Below are positions 52,492 through 61,400 of a DNA stretch of 64,000 nucleotides, piece by piece. This stretch comes from Microbacterium sp. EST19A (GTDB lineage Bacteria; Actinomycetota; Actinomycetes; Actinomycetales; Microbacteriaceae), in the NCBI RefSeq assembly GCF_019969685.1, contig NZ_JAHXYZ010000001.1:744001-808000 (forward strand). The letters run 5' to 3'. The translations under genes were made by a program, and so were the position numbers. Position 1 is the stretch's first letter, and every line of letters starts with the position of its first letter. The notes beneath the pieces are model-generated. The model saw only the letters and a program-made list of their open reading frames with translations. It did no database searches and was not told the DNA's origin.

Positions 52492-52928
52492 CAGACCGAG
52501 GAGGCGTCGCCCGCGACGTGCTCGGGGCCGTTCTCGGCGGCCTCCGGGGTCATGTACAGGAAGCCGAGCGAGTTGCCGTCCGGGTCGTCGAGGTCGCGCG
52601 AGTACATGAAGCCGTAGTCCTGCGCCGGCTTCGGCTCGGCGCCGCCGGCGGCGAGACCCTTCTCGATGATCGCGTCGACGTCCTCACGCGATTCGCGGCT
52701 GAAGGTGACCGAGACCTGCGCCACCGCCTGCGGGTCGGCGATCGGCTTGTCGGTGAACGTGGCGAAGAACTCGCGCTTCAGGACCATGAAGTAGATGTCG
52801 TCCGACCAGACGACGCAGGCGGCGTTCTCATCGGTGAAGGCCGGGTTGATCGTGCAGCCGAGCGCCGTGTAGAAAGCCTTGGCACGCTCGAGGTCGGTGG
52901 TGGGCAGGTTGACGAAGACCTTGGTCAT
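52491..52928 (-). CDS. VOC-superfamily (glyoxalase-like) protein
   Basis: 145 residues with AAGGAG before the ATG. TKVFVNLPTTDLERAKAFYTALGC is the classical VOC opening. The C-terminal half carries GFMYSRDLDDPDGNSLGFLYM, the second metal-ligand region. No reaction can be assigned; relatives include resistance proteins and lyases. First gene of the HxlR/DHFR-like operon, with two inverted repeats just upstream. Confidence 0.88.
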   Translation of the reverse strand: MTKVFVNLPTTDLERAKAFYTALGCTINPAFTDENAACVVWSDDIYFMVLKREFFATFTDKPIADPQAVAQVSVTFSRESREDVDAIIEKGLAAGGAEPKPAQDYGFMYSRDLDDPDGNSLGFLYMTPEAAENGPEHVAGDASSV

Positions 52929-52980
52929 GATGACTCCTTGTCGGTTCGGCCCTGCGGTGCGCGGAGCCTGTTGAGACCTA

Positions 52981-53016
52981 GCTTGTTAAAAACAAGCGTG
53001 CTTGTCAATAGCAAGC
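52981..53016. promoter_or_regulatory. Twin inverted repeats, probable HxlR operators
   Basis: GCTTGTT-aaa-AACAAGC (52981-52997) is a perfect 17-base dyad. A second, GCTTG-tcaatag-CAAGC (53000-53016), follows 19 bases centre-to-centre. Both carry the GCTTG/CAAGC half-site. They lie 53 bases upstream of the VOC gene and 78 upstream of the kinase. Control by the adjacent HxlR is the simplest reading. Confidence 0.6.
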
Positions 53017-53042
53017 CGATATTCTGCTGAGCTCGTCGAGCC

Positions 53043-53060
53043 ATCCGCCATGAGGGGGAT
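53043..53060 (+). promoter_or_regulatory. Response-regulator dyad, kinase promoter
   Basis: ATCCGCCATGAGGGGGAT is an inverted repeat (ATCCGCC/GGGGGAT, one mismatch). It lies 22 bases upstream of TACGGT (53082-53087), the leaderless -10 of the histidine-kinase gene. The same 18-bp element lies at 56302-56319. Confidence 0.7.
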
Positions 53061-53093
53061 GCCGCGGCATCCGCTCCGCCCTACGGTGGAAGG

Positions 53094-54371
53094 ATGTCCG
53101 CCGAATTCCGCCGCACGCCGACCGACCGCGAGCGCCGCGGCGATCTGATCCTCGCGGCCGTCATGTTCGTGGGGGCGATCCTCTCCGCCGCGCTCTCGTC
53201 GATCTCGGAGATCTACGGCGACGAGCAGGCCGAACTCTGGACGGCGCTCGTCTACGCGGCGGTCGCCACTCTCCCGCTGGCCTTCCGTCGTCGCTGGCCC
53301 GGGATCGTGGCGGTCGTGATCGCGCTGGCGTACTTCACGGCCGTGACCATCCGCGTGCCCGAGATCTATGTCGGCAACATCGCGATGTTCGTCGGCCTCT
53401 ACACGGTCGGCGCCTGGATGAACGACCGCCGTCGAGCGATGATCGTGCGCGTCGGGATCATCGTGGGCATGCTCGCGTGGCTCCTCATCACGATGTACCG
53501 CGACGCGATCAGCGAAGCCGACAAGGCCGACGTGGTGGCCGGGGCGATGTCGCCGTACGTCGCGTTCATGCTCCTGCAGATCCTGCTGAACCTGCTCTAC
53601 TTCGGCGGGGCGTACTACTTCGGCGAGCGCTCCTGGATCGCCGCCTCGCAGCGGGCCGTGCTCGAGCAGCGCACCGCCGACCTCGAACGCGAGCGCGAGG
53701 TCACCGCCGCGCAGGCCGTCGCCCTCGACCGGGTGCGCATCGCGAGGGAGCTGCACGACGTCGTCGCCCACCATGTCTCGGTCATGGGCGTGCAGGCAGG
53801 CGCTGCGCGCCTCGTGCTCGACCAGGATCCCGAACAGTCCCGCCGCATCCTCACCGGGATCGAGGGGTCGGCGCGCGACGCCATCCACGAGCTGCGCCAG
53901 CTGCTCGAGACGCTGCGGACGCCCGGTGGAGAGACGACGGATGTCGCGTCCACCCTCGAGCTCGGCGACATCGCCGAACTCACGACGGCGTCGACCGAGG
54001 CCGGCCTGCCCACGCAGTATGCGGTGATCGGCGAACCCGTGCCCGTCCCCTCGCTCATCGCGGTGAACCTCTACCGCATCGCGCAGGAGTCGCTGACGAA
54101 CGCCCGCCGCCATGCCGGCTTCGGCGCCACCGCAGATGTCCGCGTGCGCTACGAGGACGGCGGCGTCGAGGTCGAGGTCGTGAACACCGGACGCGCGGTC
54201 GCGCACCTGCGCCCAGGGCTCGGCCAGCTCGGCATGCGCGAGCGCGCCGCAGCATCCGGCGGCACGCTCGAGGTGACGCCCCGCCCGCTCGGCGGCCTGC
54301 GCGTGCGCGCCCGCGTGCCTCTTCCCATGACCGCGCTCACCCCGAAGACCGAGGCGAGGAGCCCCCGATGA
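53094..54371 (+). CDS. NarL/DesK-type sensor histidine kinase
   Basis: 425 residues. Four to six N-terminal helices (about 15-185, starting DLILAAVMFVGAILSAALS) form a membrane sensor without an obvious extracellular domain. The HisKA_3 box is IARELHDVVAHHVSVM with the phospho-acceptor His221. The HATPase domain (from about 325) shows NLYRIAQESLTNARRHA, GGVEVEVVN and LRPGLGQLGMRERAAASGG. TACGGT lies 6 bases before the ATG. The response-regulator ATG overlaps its stop. The stimulus is unknown; such kinases often sense membrane or envelope stress. Confidence 0.93.
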   Translation: MSAEFRRTPTDRERRGDLILAAVMFVGAILSAALSSISEIYGDEQAELWTALVYAAVATLPLAFRRRWPGIVAVVIALAYFTAVTIRVPEIYVGNIAMFVGLYTVGAWMNDRRRAMIVRVGIIVGMLAWLLITMYRDAISEADKADVVAGAMSPYVAFMLLQILLNLLYFGGAYYFGERSWIAASQRAVLEQRTADLEREREVTAAQAVALDRVRIARELHDVVAHHVSVMGVQAGAARLVLDQDPEQSRRILTGIEGSARDAIHELRQLLETLRTPGGETTDVASTLELGDIAELTTASTEAGLPTQYAVIGEPVPVPSLIAVNLYRIAQESLTNARRHAGFGATADVRVRYEDGGVEVEVVNTGRAVAHLRPGLGQLGMRERAAASGGTLEVTPRPLGGLRVRARVPLPMTALTPKTEARSPR

Positions 54372-55045
54372 CCGAGCAGCCGATCCGCGTCCTCCTGGTC
54401 GACGATCACTCGATGCTCCGCGCGGGGTTCCGCACGATCCTCGACATCCAGCCCGACATCACCGTCGTCGGCGAGGCGGCGACGGGAGCGGATGCCGTGG
54501 CCCAGGCATCCGCCCTCCGCCCCGACGTGATCACGATGGACGTGCAGATGCCCGACATGGACGGCATCGAGGCGACGCGGCGCATCGTCGCCGATCCCTC
54601 CATCGAGGCTGCGATCGCCATCGTCACCACGTTCGATCAGGACGACTACCTCTACCAGGCGCTGGATGCCGGGGCGAGCGGCTTCCTGCTGAAGAACGCG
54701 GGAGCCGAAGACCTGATCGCGGCCGTCCGCGCCCTGGCCGCCGGCGACGGCATGCTGGCACCCGAGGTCACCCGCCGGGTGCTGACGCGGTTCGCCGCGG
54801 CATCCGCTCCCGCTCCCGCGCCCCGCCCGGTCGTGAACGCGACCGTGCTGGCCGAGCCGCTCACCGATCGGGAGGCCGAGGTGCTGACGCTCCTCACCGA
54901 CGCGCGCAGCAACGCCGAGATCGCGAGCGCCCTCTTCATCGGCGAGGCCACCGTGAAGACGCACGTCTCGCGCATCCTGCAGAAGCTCGGTGCGCGCGAC
55001 CGGGTGCAGGCGGTGGTGCTGGCGCTCCGGATGGGTCTCGCCTAG
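54368..55045 (+). CDS. NarL/FixJ-family response regulator
   Basis: 225 residues. The receiver has the acidic pair near residues 12-13 (LLVDDHSML) and the phospho-acceptor Asp58 in VITMDVQMPDMDG. A long alanine/proline linker (about 145-160) leads to the LuxR-type HTH: LTDREAEVLTLLTDARSNAEIASALFIGEATVKTHVSRILQKLG, in parts EVLTLLTDARSNAEIA and TVKTHVSRILQKLG. Start overlaps the kinase stop by ATGA. Predicted binding site: the shared dyads at 53043 and 56302. Confidence 0.95.
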   Translation: MTEQPIRVLLVDDHSMLRAGFRTILDIQPDITVVGEAATGADAVAQASALRPDVITMDVQMPDMDGIEATRRIVADPSIEAAIAIVTTFDQDDYLYQALDAGASGFLLKNAGAEDLIAAVRALAAGDGMLAPEVTRRVLTRFAAASAPAPAPRPVVNATVLAEPLTDREAEVLTLLTDARSNAEIASALFIGEATVKTHVSRILQKLGARDRVQAVVLALRMGLA

Positions 55046-55061
55046 CGATACTCTCGGAGCC

Positions 55062-56270
55062 ATGCCCGGCGCCGCTCCCTCGTCCCGCGATTCAGGCCCG
55101 CCCCGCGATTCCGGCCTGTCCCGCCCGATCCTGGCGGGGGTCGTGACCGCGCTGGTCGGATTCACCAGCTCGTTCGCGGTCGTGCTGACCGGACTCGATG
55201 CGGTCGGAGCGTCGCCGGCGCAGGCGGCGAGCGGCCTGCTCGCGGCCAGCCTGACGATGGGGCTCGCCTGCGTCGTGCTCGCGTGGCGGTACCGGATGCC
55301 GATCACGGTCGCCTGGTCGACGCCGGGTGCGGCTCTGCTCGTGGCGACGGGCGCGGTCGACGGCGGCTGGCCCGCGGCCGTCGGCGCCTTCCTCGTGACT
55401 GCGGCGCTGATCCTGCTCACCGCGCTCTGGCCGGCTCTGGGCGCGCTCATCGCCCGCATCCCGCCGTCGATCGCCCAGGCGATGCTGGCCGGTGTCCTCC
55501 TGCCGCTGTGCCTCGCCCCGATCACGGGCATCGTCGCGAATCCGTGGGGCGTGGTGCCGGTGGTGCTCACCTGGCTGGTGTTCGCACGCCTCGCACCGCG
55601 CTGGGCCGTGCCGCTCGCGTTCGTGACAGCGGCCGTCGTGGTGGCCGTATCCCTGGTCCAGGAGCGGGCATCGTTCGATCCTGCCCTCCTCTTGCCGCGG
55701 GTCGAGCTCACGGCACCGACGTTCACGCTCGGAGCGCTGGTCGGACTCGCGCTCCCCCTGTTCATCGTGACCATGGCCTCGCAGAACGTTCCCGGCATCG
55801 CGATCATGCGCAGCTTCGGGTACGAGGTGCCGTGGCGTCCGGCGATGCTCGTGACCGGCCTGGGCACGGCGCTCGGCGCCACCGCCGGCGGCCATGCGAT
55901 CAACCTCGCCGCGATCAGCGCGGCCCTCGCCGCATCTCCGGATGCCGATCCCGATCCGAGACGCCGGTGGGTCGCCGGCGTCTCGACCGGCGGGTCGTCC
56001 CTCGTGCTCGGCGGATGCTCCGCGGCCTTCGCCGCGCTCGTGACGCTCGCGCCCGCCGCCGTGATCCCCGCCGTCGCCGGCCTCGCCCTGTTCGCCGCCT
56101 TCGGTTCGGCCGTGCAGCAGGCGATCGACGACCCGGGCGAACGGATCCCCGCCGTGGTCACCTTTCTCGTCGCGGCATCCGGCATCTCGCTGATCGGCGT
56201 GAGCGCCGCGTTCTGGGCACTCGTCGCGGGACTCGTCGTGCGCACCGTGCTGCACGCCGGCCGCCGCTGA
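55062..56270 (+). CDS. benE: BenE-family benzoate/aromatic acid transporter
   Basis: 402 residues, about 12 helices. PILAGVVTALVGFTSSFAVVLTGLDAVGAS is the BenE opening (in parts VVTALVGFTSSFAVVL). RMPITVAWSTPGAALLVATG and LPLFIVTMASQNVPGIAIMRSFGY are the conserved family regions. It is predicted to import benzoate with protons. TACTCT lies 7 bases before the ATG. It sits between the two-component genes and the exporter operon, but no shared operator precedes it. Confidence 0.85.
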   Translation: MPGAAPSSRDSGPPRDSGLSRPILAGVVTALVGFTSSFAVVLTGLDAVGASPAQAASGLLAASLTMGLACVVLAWRYRMPITVAWSTPGAALLVATGAVDGGWPAAVGAFLVTAALILLTALWPALGALIARIPPSIAQAMLAGVLLPLCLAPITGIVANPWGVVPVVLTWLVFARLAPRWAVPLAFVTAAVVVAVSLVQERASFDPALLLPRVELTAPTFTLGALVGLALPLFIVTMASQNVPGIAIMRSFGYEVPWRPAMLVTGLGTALGATAGGHAINLAAISAALAASPDADPDPRRRWVAGVSTGGSSLVLGGCSAAFAALVTLAPAAVIPAVAGLALFAAFGSAVQQAIDDPGERIPAVVTFLVAASGISLIGVSAAFWALVAGLVVRTVLHAGRR

Positions 56271-56301
56271 CGCGCACCCACCTCCGAGGATGACTCCCGG
56301 A

Positions 56302-56319
56302 ATCCGCCATGCGGGGGAT
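56302..56319 (+). promoter_or_regulatory. Response-regulator dyad, exporter promoter
   Basis: ATCCGCCATGCGGGGGAT differs from the kinase-promoter element at one central base. It lies 23 bases upstream of TAACGT (56342-56347). The flanking GCCGC...CCGCTCC words are also shared with the kinase promoter, so the resemblance extends beyond the dyad. Confidence 0.7.
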
Positions 56320-56354
56320 GCCGCAGGCACCCGCTCCTCCGTAACGTGAAGGCC

Positions 56355-56390
56355 ATGCGAAGTACTGAGCGAACGGAGTGGTCGAAGTGA
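56355..56390 (+). CDS. Possible 11-residue leader peptide of the exporter operon
   Basis: ATG 56355 lies 7 bases after TAACGT and opens a frame of 11 codons (MRSTERTEWSK) ending TGA at 56388-56390. The GTG start of the ABC ATPase (56387) overlaps that stop as GTGA. The stretch also contains a degenerate dispersed repeat, so the frame may be accidental. Coupled initiation of the ATPase gene is the proposed role. Confidence 0.35.
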   Translation: MRSTERTEWSK

Positions 56391-57280
56391 CAGGCAAACT
56401 CGAACTCACGGGCATCACCAAGAGCTACGGCTCGCGGCGGGTCCTCGACGATGTGACCTTCACGGTCTCGCCGGGGCGGCTGACCGGCTTCGTCGGCGGC
56501 AACGGCGCCGGCAAGACCACCACCATGCGGATCGTCCTCGGACTGCTCTCGTCGGACGGCGGAGACGTCGCGTTGGACGGTGCACCCCTCACGGCCGCAG
56601 AACGCCGCCGCTTCGGCTACATGCCGGAGGAGCGCGGCCTCTACCCGAAGATGAAGGTGCTCGAGCAGATCGTGTACCTCGCCCGCCTGCACGGCTACGG
56701 GAAGGCGGAGTCGACGGCACGCGCGACCGAGCTGCTCACCGAGCTGGGCCTGGGCGAGCGGCTGAACGACACGATCGAGTCGCTCTCGCTCGGCAACCAG
56801 CAGCGCGCGCAGATCGCGGCGTCGCTGGTGCACGACCCCGAGGTGCTGATTCTCGACGAGCCGTTCTCGGGCCTCGACCCCCTCGCGGTCGACGTCGTCG
56901 CCGGCGTGCTGCAGTCCAGTGCCGCCAAGGGCGCTTCGATCCTCTTCTCCTCGCACCAGCTCGACGTCGTCGAACGGCTCTGCGACGACCTGGTGATCCT
57001 CGCCGGCGGCACGGTCCGGGCATCCGGCTCGCGCGATGCGCTGCGGGCCGAGCATGCGCGCGACCGCTACGAGCTCGTCTCGGCCGGCGACGCCGGATGG
57101 CTGCGCACCGAGCCGGGCGTCACCGTGGTCGACTTCGAGGGCGGCTACGCGCTCTTCGACGCCGACGGCCCCGAGACGGCGCAGCGCGTGCTGCGCACCG
57201 CGGTGGAACGCGGTGATGTCGCGAGCTTCGCCCCCAAGCATCCCTCCCTCGCACAGATCTTCAAGGAGGTCATCCGATGA
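56387..57280 (+). CDS. ABC-2 exporter ATP-binding protein (NatA-like)
   Basis: 297 residues from GTG 56387, with GGAG 8 bases upstream; a GTG at 56378 is the alternative. Walker A is GFVGGNGAGKTTTMRIV. The signature is LSLGNQQRAQIAASLVHDPE, an LSxGNQQ variant common in NatA-type exporters, followed by Walker B LILDEPFSGLDP. A C-terminal regulatory domain (from about 210) is present. It powers the permease encoded by the next gene (ATGA overlap). Expression should follow the shared response-regulator operator. Confidence 0.93.
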   Translation: MTGKLELTGITKSYGSRRVLDDVTFTVSPGRLTGFVGGNGAGKTTTMRIVLGLLSSDGGDVALDGAPLTAAERRRFGYMPEERGLYPKMKVLEQIVYLARLHGYGKAESTARATELLTELGLGERLNDTIESLSLGNQQRAQIAASLVHDPEVLILDEPFSGLDPLAVDVVAGVLQSSAAKGASILFSSHQLDVVERLCDDLVILAGGTVRASGSRDALRAEHARDRYELVSAGDAGWLRTEPGVTVVDFEGGYALFDADGPETAQRVLRTAVERGDVASFAPKHPSLAQIFKEVIR

Positions 57281-58377
57281 GCACTCCGACTCAGGGCGCG
57301 CCGACCGTGGCGAACGGCATCTGGCTGGTCGCCGAGCGGGAGATCGGCTCCAAGCTGCGCAGCAAGGCGTTCCTCATCTCCACCGGCATCCTGCTGCTGC
57401 TCGCCCTCGCGGGCATCGTCATCGGCGGTTTCGCGAGCAAGAACGCCGCGGCCGAGGCGATGCCGGTGGCCGTGACGTCCCAGACCTCGGCGGCCGTGTC
57501 GGCACTGCCGAACGTGACCGTCACCGAGGTCTCCGATGAGGCCGAGGCCGAGGCGCTCGTCCGCGACGAAAAGGTCGACGCGGCGGTGCTTCCCGGTGAG
57601 GGCCCGACCGGCTTCACGGTGATCGCGCTGAAGGACGCCCCCGGATCGCTCGTCTCGGGTCTCTCGCAGGCGCCCGAGGTGCAGATCCTGGAGCCGGCCA
57701 CCACGAACCCGCTGCTGCGCTATTTCATCGCCATCGGCTTCGGTCTGGTGTTCATGATGGCGGCGGCGACCTTCGGCGGCACGATCGCGCAGAGCGTGGT
57801 CGAGGAGAAGCAGACCCGCGTGGTCGAGGTGCTGCTGTCGGCGATCCCGGCGCGCACCCTTCTCGCCGGCAAGGTGATCGGCAACACGGTGCTCGCGATG
57901 GGACAGATCCTCGCGCTGGCCGCGATCGCGACGGTCGGGCTGATCGTCACGGGTCAACGGGAGGTGCTCTCTACCCTCGGCGCGCCGATCATCTGGTTCG
58001 CGGTGTTCTTCCTGTTCGGGTTCATCCTTCTGGCGGCGCTGTTCGCCGCCGCGGCATCCATGGTCTCCCGCCAGGAGGACATCGGCTCGACCACGACCCC
58101 GATCACGATGCTCGTGATGGCGCCGTACGTGCTGGTGATCATCTTCAACGACAACCCGCTGGTGCTGACGATCATGTCGTATGTGCCGTTCTCGGCGCCG
58201 GTCGGGATGCCGATGCGGCTGTTCGTCGGTGAGGCGCAGTGGTGGGAGCCGCTGCTGAGCCTGGTGGTGCTGCTCGCGAGCTGCGTGGCGGCGATCGCCA
58301 TCGGCGCGAAGATCTACGAGAACTCGCTCCTGCGGATGGGTTCGCGGGTCAAGCTCGTCGAGGCGCTGCGCGGCTGA
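57277..58377 (+). CDS. ABC-2 type permease (NatB-like)
   Basis: 366 residues. The N-terminal helix (AFLISTGILLLLALAGIVIGGF) is followed by an extracellular domain of about 130 residues, then five helices with the core IAQSVVEEKQTRVVEVLLSAIPARTLLAGKVIG, the ABC2_membrane_3 coupling region. Start overlaps the ATPase stop by ATGA. With the ATPase it forms an exporter for a sodium, lipid or antimicrobial substrate; the substrate is unknown. A strong terminator follows. Confidence 0.92.
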   Translation: MSTPTQGAPTVANGIWLVAEREIGSKLRSKAFLISTGILLLLALAGIVIGGFASKNAAAEAMPVAVTSQTSAAVSALPNVTVTEVSDEAEAEALVRDEKVDAAVLPGEGPTGFTVIALKDAPGSLVSGLSQAPEVQILEPATTNPLLRYFIAIGFGLVFMMAAATFGGTIAQSVVEEKQTRVVEVLLSAIPARTLLAGKVIGNTVLAMGQILALAAIATVGLIVTGQREVLSTLGAPIIWFAVFFLFGFILLAALFAAAASMVSRQEDIGSTTTPITMLVMAPYVLVIIFNDNPLVLTIMSYVPFSAPVGMPMRLFVGEAQWWEPLLSLVVLLASCVAAIAIGAKIYENSLLRMGSRVKLVEALRG

Positions 58378-58390
58378 CGCGTGAGATGCA

Positions 58391-58425
58391 CGAACCCCCT
58401 GCCGCGGATCGCGGCAGGGGGTTCG
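58391..58425. terminator. Strong bidirectional hairpin terminator
   Basis: CGAACCCCCTGCCGCG (58391-58406) and CGCGGCAGGGGGTTCG (58410-58425) pair perfectly over 16 bases around a 3-base loop. It separates the convergent exporter permease and putA. Confidence 0.85.
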
Positions 58426-58444
58426 TCGTCGGTGGCTCGTCCGC

Positions 58445-61400
58445 TCAGATCACGCCGTCGGACAGGGTCGTCGGATTGCCGAAGCGGTGGTTCGTGATCG
58501 ACACGGCCTGCTCGTGCAGGAAGGGCAGCATCTCGACGCGACCGGCGCCCGTCACCGCGTGCGACCAGACGGCGACGTCGGGGCTTCCGTCCAGCGCTGC
58601 GAACAGCGCCGAGGCGTCGCCGCCGACGAGCCGCAGACGCGCCCAGCCGCGGGTCTCCTTGGCGTAGCGCTTGGTCCATGCCGCATCCTTCTCGTGCTTC
58701 ACGGACACCCCGTGCGCACGCAGCGCCTTCTCGACGCGCGAGGGCAGTGCCGGTGCCGAAACCGTGAAGGGGCTGCCGCTGCGGAGCGCGGCGGCGAGCA
58801 CGCGGATGCCGTCGACGAGAGGCGCATGCTCCGAGATGCGCACATCGGTCGCGACCGGGCGGTAGCGGAACAGGTTGCGCTCGACTCCGAGCCCGGACTT
58901 GTCTGACACGGCGCCGAACTCGTCGACCCACGCGCGCTCATCGGATGCCGCGGCCTGATGCAGCCAGGCGATCTCCACCGCGTCCAGCTCGGCACCGGCT
59001 GCGCCCAGCAGCGCCTCGATCGCGGGGAGCACGGCGGCATCCGTCGCACTCGCCGGCAGCGCGGCGGGAGCCCACTCGCCCAGGCCGAAGAGGTAGTTCG
59101 GGCCGCCCGCCTTCGCACCGGCGCCCACGGCGGAGCGCTTCCAGCCGCCGAACGGCTGACGCTGCACGATCGCGCCGGTGATGCCGCGGTTGACGTAGAG
59201 GTTGCCCGCCTCGACCTGGTCGAGCCAGGTGGCGACCTCGTCGGAGTCGAGCGAGTGGAGCCCGGCGGTGAGGCCGTAGTCCACCGCGTTCTGCAGGCGC
59301 AGGGCCTCGTCGAGATCCTTGGCGTGCATGACGCCCAGCACCGGACCGAAGAACTCGGTCAGGTGGAAGTACGACCCCTCGCGCACACCGGTCTTCACAC
59401 CGGGCGTCCACTGCTTGCCGTCGGCGTCGAGCTTGCGCGGCTTGACGAGCCAGCGCTCGCCCTTCTCGAGCTTCGTGAGCGCGGTCAGCAGCTTGCCGTT
59501 CGCCGGCTCGATGATCGGCCCCATCTGCGTGGCGGGATCCTCGGGGAGGCCGACGCGCATCGACGTCACGGCATCCACGAGCTGACGTTCGAACCGCTTC
59601 GAATCGGCGACGGATCCGACGAGGATGACGAGGGACGCCGCGGAGCACTTCTGACCGGCGTGCCCGAACGCGCTGCGGGCGACGTCGGCGGCGGCCAGGT
59701 CGAGGTCGGCGGAGGGTGTGACGACGATGGCGTTCTTGCCGCTGGTCTCGGCGAGGAGCGGCAGATCCGAGCGGAACGAGCGGAACAGCTGCGCCGTCTC
59801 GTACGCGCCGGTGAGGATCACGCGGTCGACCGCAGGGCTCGCGACGAGGCGGGTGCCGAGGTCGCGGGACGCCAGATCGACGAGGGCGAGCAGGTCGCGC
59901 GGCACGCCGGCGGCCCAGAGCGCCTCGACCATGACGGCACCGCACCGCTGCGTGAGCTTGGCCGGCTTGATGATGACACCGGATCCGGATGCCAGGCCTG
60001 CGAGCACTCCGCCGGCGGGGATCGCGACCGGGAAGTTCCACGGCGGCGTGACGACCGTGACCTTCGAGGGCACGAACTCGGCGCCGGAGACGGCCTCGAG
60101 GTCGAGCGCGCGCTCGGCGTAGTAGTGCGCGAAGTCGATCGCCTCGCTGATCTCGGGGTCGGCCTCGGCGATCGTCTTGCCCGCCTCGTGGGCCATGATC
60201 TCGATCAGCTGACCGCGGCGGGCGGCGAGCTGGTCGCCGGCACGGTGCAGCACGGCGGCGCGCTCGGCGGCGGGCAGCGCGGCCCACCTCTCGGCGGCGA
60301 CGGTGGCCGCGGCGAAGACGTCGTCGAGCTCGGCCTCGGTCTCGACCTTGGCGATCGCGATGGTGTCGAGACCGAGAGTCGAGCTCACCGAGCGCGCGAG
60401 GATGTCGCGGCCCCAGGTGCGGTTCGCGTCGATCGCGGGGTCGGTGTCGGGCTGGTTCGCGAAGCCGGTGGTGCCGGCATCCGCCGCGTTCTCAGTCGCG
60501 CGGTTCTGCACCCGGTGGGATGCCGGGACCGAGCGGTCGGCCTCGAGTCCGGCGAGCGACCGCTCGAAGCGCTCACGCTCTCGGGTGAGGAGCGCGGGGT
60601 TCGAGGCGAGCTCGAACACGGCCGACATGAAGTTCGCAGGACTCGCGTTCTCTTCGAGTCGGCGCACCAGATAGGCGATGGCGACGTCGAACTCCGCCGG
60701 GTTCACGACCGGTGTGTAGAGCAACAGCTGACCGACGTCCTTGCGCACCGCGGCCGCCTGGCCCGTGGCCATGCCGAGCAGCATCTCGTACTCGACGAGG
60801 TGGGCCGCGTTGTCGGTGACGCCGCGGGACTTCGCGAGCAGCCAGGTGTACGCGATGTCGAACAGGTTGTGGCCCGCGACGCCGATGCGCACGGCATCCA
60901 GGCGCTCCGGCGTCATCGCCCAGTCCAGCACCCGCTTGTAGTTGGTGTCGGAGTCCTGCTTCGTGCCGTAGGTCGCGAGCGGCCAGTCGTGGATCGCGGC
61001 GTCGACCTCTTCCATCGCGAGGTTCGCACCCTTGACGACGCGCACCTTGATCGGCGCCCCGCCCTTCGCCCGTCGGGCCGCCGCCCACTCCTGGAGGTGC
61101 TGCATGGCGCCGAGCGCGTCGGGCAGATAGGCCTGGAGCACGATGCCGGCTTCGAGGTTCTCGAGTCCCGGCTGGTCGAGGATGCTGGTGAACGCCTCGA
61201 TGGTCAGGTCGAGGTCGCGGTACTCCTCCATGTCGAGGTTGATGAACTTGGTCTTGCCCGTGCCCTCCGAGCGCGCGGCGAGCTGGTACAGCGGGGTGAG
61301 CTTGGTGACGACGTCCGCCACGGCCTCGTCGAACGACCACATCGAGAGCTGGCTGACGACGCTCGACACCTTGATCGAGACGTAGTCGACGTCGTTCCGG

